This document shows, piece after piece, positions 46,219 through 57,300 of a DNA stretch of 64,000 nucleotides (positions are counted from its first letter, which is position 1; each line of letters opens with the position of its first letter). The stretch covers positions 22,477 through 86,476 of the forward strand of contig SWDT01000296.1 in NCBI GenBank assembly GCA_009193035.1. The letters are read 5' to 3'. This DNA is from Halicephalobus mephisto. Lineage: Eukaryota; Nematoda; Chromadorea; Rhabditida; Panagrolaimidae. The notes beneath the pieces are model-generated. The model was not told where the DNA came from. It did not search any database and was given only the letters and a program-made list of their open reading frames with translations. Made by a program: the position numbers and the translations under genes.

Positions 46219-46755
46219 TACAGTAGAACTTGGATATAAGATATCCCCTGGGACCGGGCAAAGCGTATATTATAAGAAAGGATATATTATAGAGGGGATA
46301 AATTTGAAGTAGACTAACCAAACTCACTCAGATCCTATGCTATAACAAAGGATATATTATAACTAGAATATATTATAGAGGGATAAATTTGAAGGTAGAC
46401 TAACCAAACTCACTCAGATCCTATGCTATAACATGAGATATGTTATAACTAAGATATGTTATAGAGGGGATAAATTTGAAGGTAGATTAACCAAACTCAC
46501 TCAGATCCTATGCTATAACATGAGATATGTTATAACTAAGATATGTTATAGAGGGATAAATTTGAAAACAGATTAACCAAACTCACTCAGATCCTATGCT
46601 ATAACATGAGATATGTTATAACTAAGATATGTTATAAAAAAGGATATATTATAGAGAGGTAAAATTTGAAGGTAGACTAACCAAACTCACTCAGACCATA
46701 TGCTATAGCAAATATATTTTATAGCAGAGGTATCTTATATCCAAGTTCTACTGTA
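46219..46755. mobile_element. pogo/Tigger-like MITE with TA target site and internal tandem repeats
   Basis: A near-perfect 23-24-bp terminal inverted repeat starts CAGTAGAACTTGGATATAAG and is flanked on both sides by TA. CAGT...GAAC..(T)ATA termini with TA duplications are typical of pogo/Tigger Tc1-mariner elements (established). The interior has about five units of 85-120 bp: 'ccaaactcactcagatccta', 'tgctataacatgagatatgt', 'tataactaagatatgttata', 'gagggataaatttgaaggta'. There is no transposase. Confidence 0.85.
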
Positions 46756-48680
46756 ATTCTATTTTTCATATTTTAAACAAGAATTTAAAAATAATAATTT
46801 ATTGTGATTCTGAACTCTCTTAAATCTGGAAGTTTTTGGAACTTAGAATCCCGTAGGCATCTTCAGAATATCTGCATTAGAAGGTTTTAGAAAATTGCGA
46901 AAATTAATTTCGACAAAATTCCACTAAAAAGTTAATTTTGGATTTTTATATTTTTTATATTGAAGATTTTGTTTTTTATTTGTTATTATGATCTTCGATT
47001 TACGATTTCAAGCATCTTCCAAAAAGTCTAAAAGACGAAAAAAACCAAAAAGTTGTTTGCATTCGTCGACTTAAGTGGACAGTTGAACAAATAAAGTAAT
47101 TTTTGACATTTCAATCCATCAAATCCGGATATGATTTTTCAGTTTTCATATTGACTTCAAAGATTCCCACAATTCAAAAGTCCAATGCGGAACGGCTAGT
47201 GATTGAAACTGTTTTTTTCTATATTACATCACTATTAGAGACGAATTTTCTGAAAGATGAACTTTTTGTGGAGAAGTATTTCATCGATGTAATCTCTAAA
47301 AAGCGTATGAATCATACCAAAGACTCCAATAATAAATGTTATGAAATAAGAAGTCAATTTCTACCGTGAAAATTCTAAAAACGAAGATGAATTTGATGAT
47401 TTTTAAACAGATGGAAATTTATCCGGAAAATTCAACAAAGAAAATAAAATCTAATTTGGAAAATTTTTGAAATTGTTGTTTATCACTATCAGAAACGTGT
47501 TTACTGTAAGTTAAATTCATTTTAGAAAATTACTGTATCACTTGGTCTGGTATTCGTGGAAAGTTAATGTTGGATTGTGGATGATCTATTTGAACGCAAG
47601 CCACACAGTATTGGTCCCGAAGCGAAATACCCTGAGGACCAACGAGAGACGTACGATTATCTTTTGGCGGGAATTTTAAAATTGCGCAATAATTGTGCTA
47701 GAGTTGTGTTTTATCTCGTGCCTGAGGCCCCAATAAAGTTATTTCCACATATTTGTATCTACACGCGGATCCGGATTCCCCAGCGACGATCCAACAGTTA
47801 GACAATAGTCTGTAGCTAGACAGACGAGCGAAATGCCGACCGGAGAATCTGCCAGTACTTCTGTAGTACCCATTGTCTCTGGTTGGAAATATCTAGTTCT
47901 CATAAAAGAATTATTTCAAAAGATATTTATTTTTTAACTTTTTTTATTATGAATCAACTTTATAAAAAGTAAACTATACAAATAATAAAAACATTTTAAA
48001 AATTTTCCAAACTGAGAATATGATTTACATTGGTGTCAGGTGAATAGTTCGGTGTATGGCTGGATTTCCGGAATGGTATACTCGACTTTGAAACTATGAT
48101 TTAAAAGAAAAAATGTGTTTTGACTCGAATTTGCTGAAAAGGTGTCAAAAGTGACATTACTGAGACAGAAAGCAAAAGTTTAAAAAATTAATAAATTCAT
48201 TATTCACCACTTTCTTGTCTTCTCATTTAAAATTCACCTGTTTACTAGTTCTTACCAAATTTAACATGAAAGAACATTTAAGAATGTTAGTTTTTCAAGA
48301 GAAAAAAGGAAATTCGATGAGAGAATGTTTTACAGACAATATTTGGAGGAAAGTATAGAGCATACGGAGAACGACAAGTAGGAAAGTATTTCAGGATCTC
48401 ATTGACGGTTTTGGATCACTGTTTATATCTTACTACGGGTTGATAAGTCTTGAGGACAAGCTTTCTGCGGAGGTACGTCAATTCTCAGGTTCTTGAACTT
48501 TCCAGTCCCAACAGCTCTCTAATAAATATTGATGTATAATATTGAAATTCATCTTTGAATTATTTTTATCATTTGACGATTTTCTTTTTGAATTTTCATC
48601 CGTATTGGAGCCAGAGGACCTTTTTATCTTGGTAATTGTCTTTTTCCATCTGAATTTTGTGAGGAGTTTTTTTTCTTGTT
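46756..48680. other. Gene-poor region, possible decayed transposon
   Basis: 47.56-47.88 kb has a higher-GC block with a 74-codon + frame (DDLFERKPHSIGPEAKYPED...). 47.10-47.37 kb has an 88-codon + frame without recognisable motifs or splice support. Neither is called as a gene. 48.2-48.55 kb also has mixed composition with broken frames. Together with the retroelement relics just downstream, I read this as degraded mobile DNA. Confidence 0.35.
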
Positions 48681-48681
48681 T

Positions 48682-48921
48682 TCATATGTGATTAATATGC
48701 CGTTTGATGGTTTGTCCATCTGATAAGATTGCAACATATATATTACCCGAATTTGATACAACTCTGACTATTGGACGGATTCCATTTCTCATCAACACGA
48801 TAATATCGTTCTCACATTTGAATCCTTGCTTGCGAGTGCTATAGTGATGGTTAAATCGTTTACGCATCTGCTGATGATAACTTCTGTCTAATTCCGGGAT
48901 TTCTGTTCTTAGTAAAAACAT
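48682..48921 (-). pseudogene. Retrotransposon integrase C-terminal fragment (LTR-type relic)
   Basis: The translation contains CENDIIVLMRNG, then RVVSNSGNIYVAILSDGQ, then TIKRHINHIK. This fits the C-terminal end of LTR retrotransposon integrases (FxxGDxVLVRN ... YxVxLxDGxxxxRHxNQL). The rest of pol is absent or unrecognisable, so it is a relic. Confidence 0.45.
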
Positions 48922-48959
48922 TCTCTTTCGGTAATGCTGATTAGCTATTTAACTTTTTG

Positions 48960-49145
48960 TTGTTTATTGCCTCTTCCAACAGTTATGTATTTCGTACAAA
49001 ATCGGGGAATAACGTCTTTATGGTTGTGATTGGGTCCGTCCAAAGATGATAAAGTTGAATGGTTCGGTTCTTTGTTGGACATTTCAGGAAATGCTGAACG
49101 ATCTGTTTCCTGGTACCACAGTCTGGACATGTAGCTGGGTGCTGA
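48960..49145 (-). pseudogene. Non-LTR-retrotransposon-like C-terminal zinc knuckle relic
   Basis: One minus-strand frame reads HPATCPDCGTRKQIVQHFLK followed by CPTKNRTIQLYHLW. C-x2-C-x8-H-x4-C resembles the Cys-His motif following reverse transcriptase in LINE-type elements. The frame is broken on both sides. Confidence 0.45.
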
Positions 49146-49868
49146 GGATTGATTTTGTTTCAGCTATGTAACTTAATTGTCTTCAGCTGCAGCCTTGGAT
49201 CTTGTATAATGGACAGCTCAGAATATATCCTTCTATTGGTTTTCAAATACTTTGTAAATATGACCATTTGTGTTCTGGATTTGATTAATAAGAAATTTTT
49301 TACTTCCTTACCGGAATATCTAGGTTAATTCCATTGGCAACTATAACAAGTTGGTAAATTGGATTATAAATAGTCTTTTAATCTTGTAGATTTGTTAAAA
49401 CACGCTCGAAACAATGATTCTGTTTTTTTTTGGTTCATCAAACTTAAAGACGCTGTTTGGACTAGAGAAATGATGACTCAACGTCACCATTGGTTGTCGA
49501 ACTAACGACGTTGGCTAGGTACGAAGGATAAATGAATCCGACTTTCCAGTCCAGAATATAAATCGTTTTTTGCGCACCACACCGTGTTCAGTAAATTACA
49601 AACCGAGCAATTGATTACAAAATAGAACATAGATCAGATTCGAATTCACAATATAATATTAATAATTAATAATTTTTATTTTTCAAGCTTTGTTCATTGA
49701 AGTTTCACAATAACGATGAAAAACAAAAAACGTCCATGGGAGTTTTCGGAAGCAAAACTGTCAAATAAAGTATCTTTAAAATGGAAATTTTGTGTTTAAA
49801 CAGCTTATGTTCGAATTTAGCGCTTTCGGGTCTGAAAATAGTTTTTCACTGAAAATATATAATTAAAA
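49146..49868. other. Spacer upstream of the fucosyltransferase
   Basis: More broken mobile-element-like sequence (49.34-49.62 kb, mixed composition), then AT-rich DNA before the ATG at 49869. No clear TATA box. Confidence 0.35.
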
Positions 49869-52068
49869 ATGAAAAACCAAATTTCTCCATTTTTGTTAAA
49901 GGCCTTTTTTTCGTTAATTGTATTATTATTTATTTCTTCTTATTTCATTGTTGTCCAAAATAGCAGAGATATAGAAGAAACTGTAAATTCTCAAGATTAC
50001 GACATAGTTCAAATCACTCAGACGGATTCTACTACTTTGAAAAATGGCATAATTGGTTAGAAACTTTTTAAATTTCTAAAATTTATTAATTTTCTGACTT
50101 CAGATTCTGCAAAAACAGTTTTGAAAAAATTCGATAGATTCATTTTTGCTTCTTACGGTGCTTGTAGCGGGATAGGGAACCAGATGTACAGGGTAGCGGC
50201 CCTCTACGGGATCGGGCTCCACCTGAACAGAACCCCCGGCTTCGACTCCAAAAAAAAATGCCAGAGGGACTACACTAAGGAATACATGTCAACTTTCCCC
50301 AACGTCATGAAACTTATCGATTTTCATGTATATTTATCTCTAAGGACCCTCTAACAATATATTTCAGGACCTAAATGATTCCGACATTAATCATTCCATT
50401 TTTGGAGACAATTGTTGCAAGTTTGATGATCCTGAGATGTAAGATTTAAAAAAGTAAAAATCTATACACAAAAAAACGGAACTTTTGACAGAGTAATAAA
50501 TGGAAATCGTCACTATTAAGTTGTAATTTTCATCAAAAAAGTCAGATATTTATGGAAAATATGACGATTGTGTCACATTTCGCAATTGTTACTGAACCAA
50601 AAATTGTTTTTTTTTGTGTGTAGAAATTTGTGAAATTGTCCAAAAATATGGAAATTTCTGAAATTCGAAAGACAGTTCTGAGTTTAATAAAAAGTTTCAA
50701 AATCTATGATTTTTTATCTTTTTCGAGAACCTAATGTAAAATTCTAAAGCTTTCCGGAATTTCGTGAAATATTCCAAAATTCAGTAGAGGGTCTTACAAT
50801 CATCGAGAATAAGGATTTTTAAAGTTTCTGACAAGCTTTAGGACTTTTCTTTTTAGGACTTTATCGAACGTTTTCAAAGCAATTACGATATAGGATTTAC
50901 AACATTATATACTCAAGCTTGGACTCCTCTATTGTTCGCTTGCGTTCGCGCATCTCAACTTTTCTGATCATCTTCAGGGAATTATTCCTCTTACTAGGAT
51001 CATCTTTAGGGAATTGTTCCTCTTACTAGGATCATCTTCAGGGAATTATTCCTCTTACTAGAATCATCTTTAGGGAATTGTTCCTCTTACTAGGATCATC
51101 TTTTTGGTCCTTCTGACCTCGCTTCTTTGTTTGATGAGTGCTTCTTAGCCGTTTGTAGTCAGATTGCGGCTGGCAAGGCCTGGATCTGCAGTCTTCGATC
51201 AGGAATCGGACCCGAGTCTCGTAACTTTACTGTCACGTATATTACCATTGTACTACCGAAGCAAGCTTTAGGGATTTAGGTCAAAGTATTTTTTAATATT
51301 TATTTCTAAGTTTTGCATTGCGATGATTATTTTCAAAATGATTGGGTTTTTAGACTCCACGATGTGTCTGAAAAGTATTTGATACTCAGCGGCAACTACT
51401 TCCAGTCCTACAAGTACTTCCATCCGGTGAAGGACCACGTTAGAGAACTTTTTGATTTCCATCCGAAGATCAAGGATACTGTAGAAGCCCATGGGAGAGA
51501 GCTATTCACCAACGACAGGGACTCCCACAAGATGTGCATCCACGTCAGGAGAGGGGACTTTGTCAGACACGAATTTCTCGAGACCAGGTCGGAATTCCTG
51601 ATTCCAGCCATGGCTACAGTAAGAAACTTTACTTCTAAAAAATATCCCAAGAAGAAAATATCTTTGATTTTTTTGACTCAAGAAAAGGAATTTGTAAATT
51701 CACTTAATTTCGAAAAATCAGATTATTTCAAAATTCACCGTCCTGAACTCAAGACCAGAACTGAAAACATGTACTTCGGAATCAGATTCTGCGAGTCAAT
51801 TCTGCTTTCTGCCAGCGGGTCCACTTTCGGGTTCTGGATCGCCTATCTGATGCCCGAGGGCAGTCCTGTCTTCTACAACGGCCAAATCGCCGAAATCCGA
51901 GGAAAAGGCGGATATCCCAAGGATTTACTCGATTACGACGGATTTCCAAAAAATTGGAACATGCTCGAATTTGACAAATCAAAAAATACCGTAATTATCG
52001 ATAATCGATGGTATTTTGAAAAATTCGGATTTGGTAATATATCTGATAAAGATGCCATTCATTTATAA
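49869..52068 (+). CDS. GT11-type alpha-1,2-fucosyltransferase, type II membrane protein
   Basis: Four exons (49869-50055, 50104-50327, 50368-50438, 51354-52068) join in phase for 398 aa. A single N-terminal membrane anchor (about residues 8-29, FLLKAFFSLIVLLFISSYFI) predicts a Golgi type II enzyme. GT11 features are SGIGNQMYRVAALYGIGLHL (GxGNQM, start of the catalytic domain), CCKFDDPEILHDVSEKYLIL, GNYFQSYKYF, the donor-binding HVRRGD at 224-229, and a late SILLSASGSTFGFWIAYL block. These enzymes move fucose from GDP-fucose to galactose in alpha-1,2 linkage (established); nematodes have large expanded families. The 915-bp last intron holds a MITE, a 36-bp tandem repeat and a tRNA-like sequence. 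Confidence 0.88.
50459..50628. mobile_element. Small MITE in a fucosyltransferase intron
   Basis: The left end ctatacacaaaaaaacgg is matched in inverted orientation by the right end ttttttttgtgtgtag. The interior 'tggaaatcgtcactattaag', 'tatttatggaaaatatgacg', 'attgtgtcacatttcg' also occurs at 34.4-34.93 kb. Confidence 0.7.
50965..51108. repeat. Four 36-bp tandem units in a fucosyltransferase intron
   Basis: 'gatcatctttagggaattgt' plus 'tcctcttactag', four times. Confidence 0.95.
51191..51262 (-). pseudogene. tRNA-like sequence (degenerate tRNA or SINE head)
   Basis: On the minus strand the 72 nt fold partly as a cloverleaf. Acceptor GCTTCGG pairs with TCGAAGA (6 of 7). A weak D-arm contains GG. 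An anticodon-type stem CGTGA/TTACG has an 8-nt loop, and the T-arm TCGGG-TCCGATT-CCTGA has a B-box-like GGTCCGATTCC. The anticodon loop lacks a proper T33, so it is not a functional tRNA. Confidence 0.35.
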
Positions 52069-53030
52069 ATAATTTTAACTGCTTTTGAGAACAATTAATC
52101 TTCGATCTCTTAACCGAGGATAATGGACTTTGACCAGGAGATCCGATCAAAGAACAACATTCGTCTGTTTGTCAGACTGACCACGAGGAGGATTCCTCGA
52201 ACAGATATCGGCGAAATCAAAGTCGTAATTCAAAAATTGATGCTCAGTCGCACTTTATCAACATGGTTTTTCAGGGTTGCAAATGTACGGATTTTAATCC
52301 TCATCGCATCAAAGAACGGAAATTTAAAACTTTAAGATTCTACTTTCCACTGCTGTTGTGTTTTCTGCGTTGAGCGATTACGACAGAGAACCAAAGAAAA
52401 ATTTCTTTTTCCAACAACGGAGCAAAAGTTAAAAAGTTGATCCACATTTTCTGATTCACTTTCCAGCATCGAATACTGCAACAGAGAAACAAAGAAAGGT
52501 GTGTTTTTATAAAACAATGCTAATTATTCTGATTCTTGTTTTTTTCATACATCAAAAAAACAAAACAGAGAACATGAGAAAGAGCTATTTTTATAGTTGA
52601 TATCGATCTTGTTTTTCACTTTTTTATGCTTTAACTATCTGAGTCAGAGAACTAGAGAAAGTAGTGTTTTTAAAGAGATAGATACTAATTTCTCAGTTTA
52701 TGATTTTATTATATGCTTTAATTGTCTGAGTCAGAGAACTAGAGAAAACACTATTCTCAGTAATAAAGTCAGATTTTGTCCTTTGTTCGATTATGCGTAC
52801 TTTGTTCTTTTTTCGGTTGCAAAGCAATCCAGTCGACTGACGATAAACAAAAACAAGTTATCGTTTCGATCGATTCTCATGAAAAATTTCAAGGAAATTG
52901 ATTAACCTAATCTTATCCTTCATTAACTAAAGTACGATTCCTTACTTCCTCGAGTCAAGCTCAAAGAACATTCAAAAAACAAAGAACGCCAAAGAACGAC
53001 CAACTGATCTTCGGAGGAGGCTAGTCAAAT
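52069..53030. other. Intergenic stretch with degenerate 'agagaac(t/c)a(g/a)agaaa' repeats
   Basis: Diverged units such as 'gtctgagtcagagaactaga' recur at 52.39, 52.49, 52.64 and 52.73 kb. Short open frames lack splice support. Confidence 0.5.
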
Positions 53031-53064
53031 TTCGGAAAATTGAATGTAAAAAATATAAAAAATT

Positions 53065-53955
53065 AAACATCCAATTTCCACTCAGGACCTTAAAAAAATG
53101 ATTTTTTTTATCGACGGGTCTTGAGTGGAAATTAACTGAAATTTTTAATTTCATTAATCAGTAAAAAAATTTCTCTTTAAATATGATTTTTATTTAGAAA
53201 ACTAAAATTTACTCAATTTCCACTCAGGACCCTGAAAAAAATGATTTTTTTTATCGACGGGTCTTGAGTGGAAATTGAAAACATTTTTTTTTCAACAATT
53301 TAGAAAATTTTAAAAAAATAAATTTTACATAATTAATATAAAAATTCACCGATATGTGATTTCCCCTCAGGACCATTAAAAACAATTTTTTGCACGATCT
53401 TGATTGAAAAAAACAATTTTTTTTCATTGGTAGTTTAGTGTAAATTTTTACGAGACAAACAACAACGTGACTGATAGGAAAATTATCTCTCCGAAGTTTA
53501 CACTAACTGAAAAAAAAATTTTGGGAGTTTTTTATTTGGTTTTAAGTAAAAATCATATTTAAAAAAACAAATATAATTTTTATTCAAAACCGTAAAAATG
53601 TTTCTAAAAATTTTAATCGGTCCTGAGTGGAAAAAATGTAAAAAAAGTTATGTGTATTTTCCATTCGAGACAATGCAAAAAGTAGTTTTAAAGAGTTCAC
53701 CTAGTCCTGAATAGAAAATATAAAAAAAAAATTAAATACATTTTCCAGTCAAGATCACTCAAAAATTATTTTTTTTTAGATTTTGGTCCTGAGTGGAAAT
53801 TAAAAAAAATTAAATACACTTTCCAGTCAAGATCACTCAAAAACTATATTTTTAAATTTTGGTCCTGAGTGGAAATTTAAAAAAAATTTTTTCCAGTCAA
53901 GACCACTCAAAACTTTTTTTTTTAGATTTTGGTCCTGAGTGGAAATTAACATTCT
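53065..53955. repeat. Second array of a short motif in alternating orientation
   Basis: TTTCCACTCAGGACC and its complement GGTC(C/T)TGAGTGGAAA alternate with 25-60-nt spacing for about 0.9 kb. The first two hairpins are almost perfect (53.08-53.14, 53.22-53.28 kb; loop 'atgattttttttatcgac'). Later units use the variant TTTTCCAGTCAAGA(T/C)CACTC paired with GGTCCTGAGTGGAAATT. The architecture matches 39.5-40.6 kb but the sequence is unrelated. Confidence 0.9.
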
Positions 53956-54173
53956 AACATCGATTAATTGAAATTATTTTTTATAATTAATTTTAAATTT
54001 TCTATGAAATAATTTAAAAAAATAAAAAATATTCCGAATAAATAAAATAATTATTTTTGTTTTTAGATCAAAGTAGCTTCCTCTGATTGATCAATCTCCG
54101 AATTTTGGTCGGAGCACAATCGTTGTGATGGCCGTTCTCTGGTCGATGTCCATCTAAAAAGGAATCTCCCAGG

Positions 54174-54216
54174 GGCGGGGCTTCCAAATCACCAAAGAAA
54201 CCAAAATATATAAAAG
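54174..54216 (+). promoter_or_regulatory. icl-1 core promoter: GC box and TATA box
   Basis: GGGGCGGGGC lies at about 54174-54183 and TATATAAAAG at 54207-54216, some 115-120 bp before the main ATG. Transcription is expected to start around 54240. Confidence 0.6.
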
Positions 54217-54248
54217 CAAATGTTCAAAACAACTCCGAGTTCTTCAAC

Positions 54249-54312
54249 ATGACTGAAATTAGAATCTAATCTAAGAACCTTTTCAGATTTGTTTTGCATG
54301 GAATTGATTTGA
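54249..54312 (+). other. Two upstream ORFs in the icl-1 leader
   Basis: uORF1 54249-54269 (MTEIRI, stop) and uORF2 54298-54312 (MELI, stop) both precede the main ATG at 54331. Both lie downstream of the TATA box. If the leader is not removed by trans-splicing, they should restrain translation of icl-1. An acceptor-like CTTTTCAG at about 54280-54287 could remove uORF1 by splicing. Confidence 0.45.
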
Positions 54313-54330
54313 TCTTTGTTTTCAACAAGG

Positions 54331-57300
54331 ATGAGCCAAGCCAAGAACTTTTACAACGTAAGTTGTTTATTTTTCCGTTATTTAGTCAGGATTCCGAAGA
54401 AAGTTGTAGCAACTTCTAAAATCAAACAAAAATTTCACAAGTTTTCAGAATTGTATAAAAACTTGGAGAATTTCATAGGATACTCTAGATTCTTCTAAAA
54501 TTTCATAAGATTCTAAAAATCTCTAAAATCCTTTAAAATTTCCTGTAATCTAATACCTAATTCAGAAGCTTCTAAAACCTAGTAGAAAATTTCAGAAGTC
54601 TTCAGAATTCCATGAAAAGTTGAAGAATGTTCTGGAAATTCCATAGGATACTCTAAATTTCAAAAAAATATTATATAAGATTCTAAAAATCTCTAAAATC
54701 CTTTAAAATTTTCTGTAATCTAATACCTAATTCAGAAGCTTCTAAAACTTAGTAGAAAATTTCAGAAGTCTTCAAAATTCCATGAAAACTTGAAAAATGT
54801 TCTGGAAATTCCATAGGATACTCTAAATTTCAAAAAAATACTATATAAGATTCTAAAAATCTCTAAAATCCTTTAAAATTTCCTGTAATCTAATACCTAA
54901 TTCAGAAGCTTCTAAAACTTAGTAGAAAATTTCAGAAGTCTTCAGAATCCAATTGAAAGTTCTTATTTTTTAAAAATACTTGTTGTAGATTGTGAAATCT
55001 GCCCCTAAGGGCCGTTACACCGGAAAAAAACGAACTTATGAAGTTGAGGATGTTTTGAAACTTCGGGGTTCCATCGACATCGAGTACACTTTGGCCACTC
55101 GGGGGGCCAATAAACTCTGGCAACTCATCAACACTGAACCCTTTGTTGCTGCCTTAGGGTCTCAGACAGGGAACCAAGCTGTTCAGATGGCCAAAGCCGG
55201 ATTAAAAGCGATTTATCTCAGTGGATGGCAAGTCGCTGCTGATGCCAACTCTGTCGGGGACATGTACCCCGATCAGTCCCTGTATCCTTGCAATTCCGGT
55301 CCTGAACTGGCCAGAAGAATCAACAAAGCCCTCAGAAGAGCCGACCAAATCGAGTGCGTCGAGAGCGAAGACTACCAAGCCCAGAGGGACTGGTACCTCC
55401 CCATCGTCGCCGACGCCGAAGCCGGGTTCGGAGGCAGTCTCAACTGCTACGAATTAATGAAGGTTCGTTTTTAAAATAATTAAAACCACAAATAAAAAAA
55501 AAACTAAAAAAATTTTCAAAATTAAAAAAAATTTTCATTAAATTTAAAAAAAAATTTTTATTAAATTTAAAAAAAAAATATTTTTTAAAAATTTGAAATA
55601 ATTATCTTGAGATGGATTTCTAAGACTTTTTAGTTGAGACCGAAATTGTGAGTTTTTGCATTTTTATGGTTTTTAAAAATTCTGAAAATTTTTATTTTTA
55701 ATTTTGTTCAATTACTGTCGTCCAGGGTTCTCAATGAAGGTGAATTTTTAGAGTTTATTAAATTAATGAATTTTTAGAATTTATCGAATTCAATTAACGA
55801 TTTTTTGAAATTTATTAAACTAAAATAATGAATTTTTGAAATTTATTAAACTAAAATAATGAATTTTAAAAATTTATCGAATTAAATTACTGAATTTTAA
55901 AAATTTATTAAACTAAATCGATGAATTTTTGAAATTTATTAAACTAAATTAATGAATTTCTAAAATTTATTAAACTAAATTCACTAATTTCTGAAATTTA
56001 CTAAACTAAAATAATGAATTTTAAAAACTTATTAAACTAAATTAATGAATTTTTGAAATTTATTAAACTAAATCGATGAATTTTTGTCTAGAACATGTTT
56101 GTTTTTCCTTCATCTTAAGTCAGTTGTGTTTGCGTCCAAATTAATTGATAACAGAGCCAAACAAACCGCAAAAACAAAAATATTCCTTGTCAAATACCCC
56201 AATCGTTATCAAGGTAACGGACTGGAGAACACAAGAACTGGTCCAAGTACTTCCAAAATAATGAAAATCGTTCATTTTGCAAAAACAGATAAATTCGATT
56301 TTTAAAAAAATTATTTCAAAAATCAATAAAATTAGTAAAAATAAAAAATTTAAAAAATCAAAGAAAAATAAAAAAATAAAATAACTTACATTAAATTTTA
56401 AAAAAATCGTGAAAACTTTCAAATTAAATTTTTAATATTATTTTAAATTTTAAATTTTATTTTATTTTAAAAATTCTTAATAAATAAAAAATTTTTAGTA
56501 TTTAATATTTTTTAAATTTTATTTAATTTTTAAATTTTTTAATAAATAAAAAATTTTTAATATTATTTTAAATTTTATTTTATTTTAAAAATTCTTAATA
56601 AATAAAAAATTTTTAATATTATTTTTATATTTTTTAAATTTTATTTTATTTTTACACTTTTTAATAAATAAAAAATTTTTAATATTGTTTTTATATTTTT
56701 AAACTTTTTTAATAAAAATTTAATTTAATCGACTTTCAGGCGTATATTGAAGCTGGAGCAGCTGGAGTTCACTTTGAGGATCAACTGGGATCTGAAAAAA
56801 AATGTGGTCACATGGGCGGGAAAGTGCTGATTCCGATCGAAGAAAACATTCGGCATCTGAATGCTGCTCGACTTGCTGCGGATGTCTGTGGAGTTCCGAC
56901 GATTATCGTTGCGAGAACTGATGCAGAATCTGCGAGACTTTTGACGAACGATATTGACGAAAGAGATCATCCTTTCATCGACAGAACGTCTGGCAGAACT
57001 CCTGAGGGATTTTACAGATTGAAGGATTCCACAGCTTTGGAAGCTTGTATCGAGAGAGCCAAGGCTTACGCCCCGTATTCGGATCTGATCTGGATGGAGA
57101 CCTCCTATCCTTCCTTGACCGCGGCCAAGGAGTTCGCCGAAGGCGTCAGGAGGGATTTCCCGGATCAGCTCTTCGCCTACAATTGCTCTCCTTCTTTCAA
57201 CTGGCAAAAGCATCTTCGAAAATCCGACATGGAACAATTCCAGAAAGAACTCGGAAAAATGGGATTCAAATATCAATTTATAACTTTGGCAGGATTTCAT

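Noticed and set aside
47103..47801. Plus-strand ORFs of 88 and 74 codons as genes
   Set aside because: No splice, promoter or domain support; they sit within apparently degraded mobile DNA.
49561..49620. Possible short host exon near 49.5-49.6 kb
   Set aside because: Frames are broken and the piece resembles other mobile-element debris in the region.
51301..51353. Extension of fucosyltransferase exon 4 back to 51311 (HCDDYFQNDWVF)
   Set aside because: It needs an AAG acceptor and breaks phase. The acceptor GTTTTTAG at 51353 restores phase and gives the expected DDPEILHDVSEKY join.
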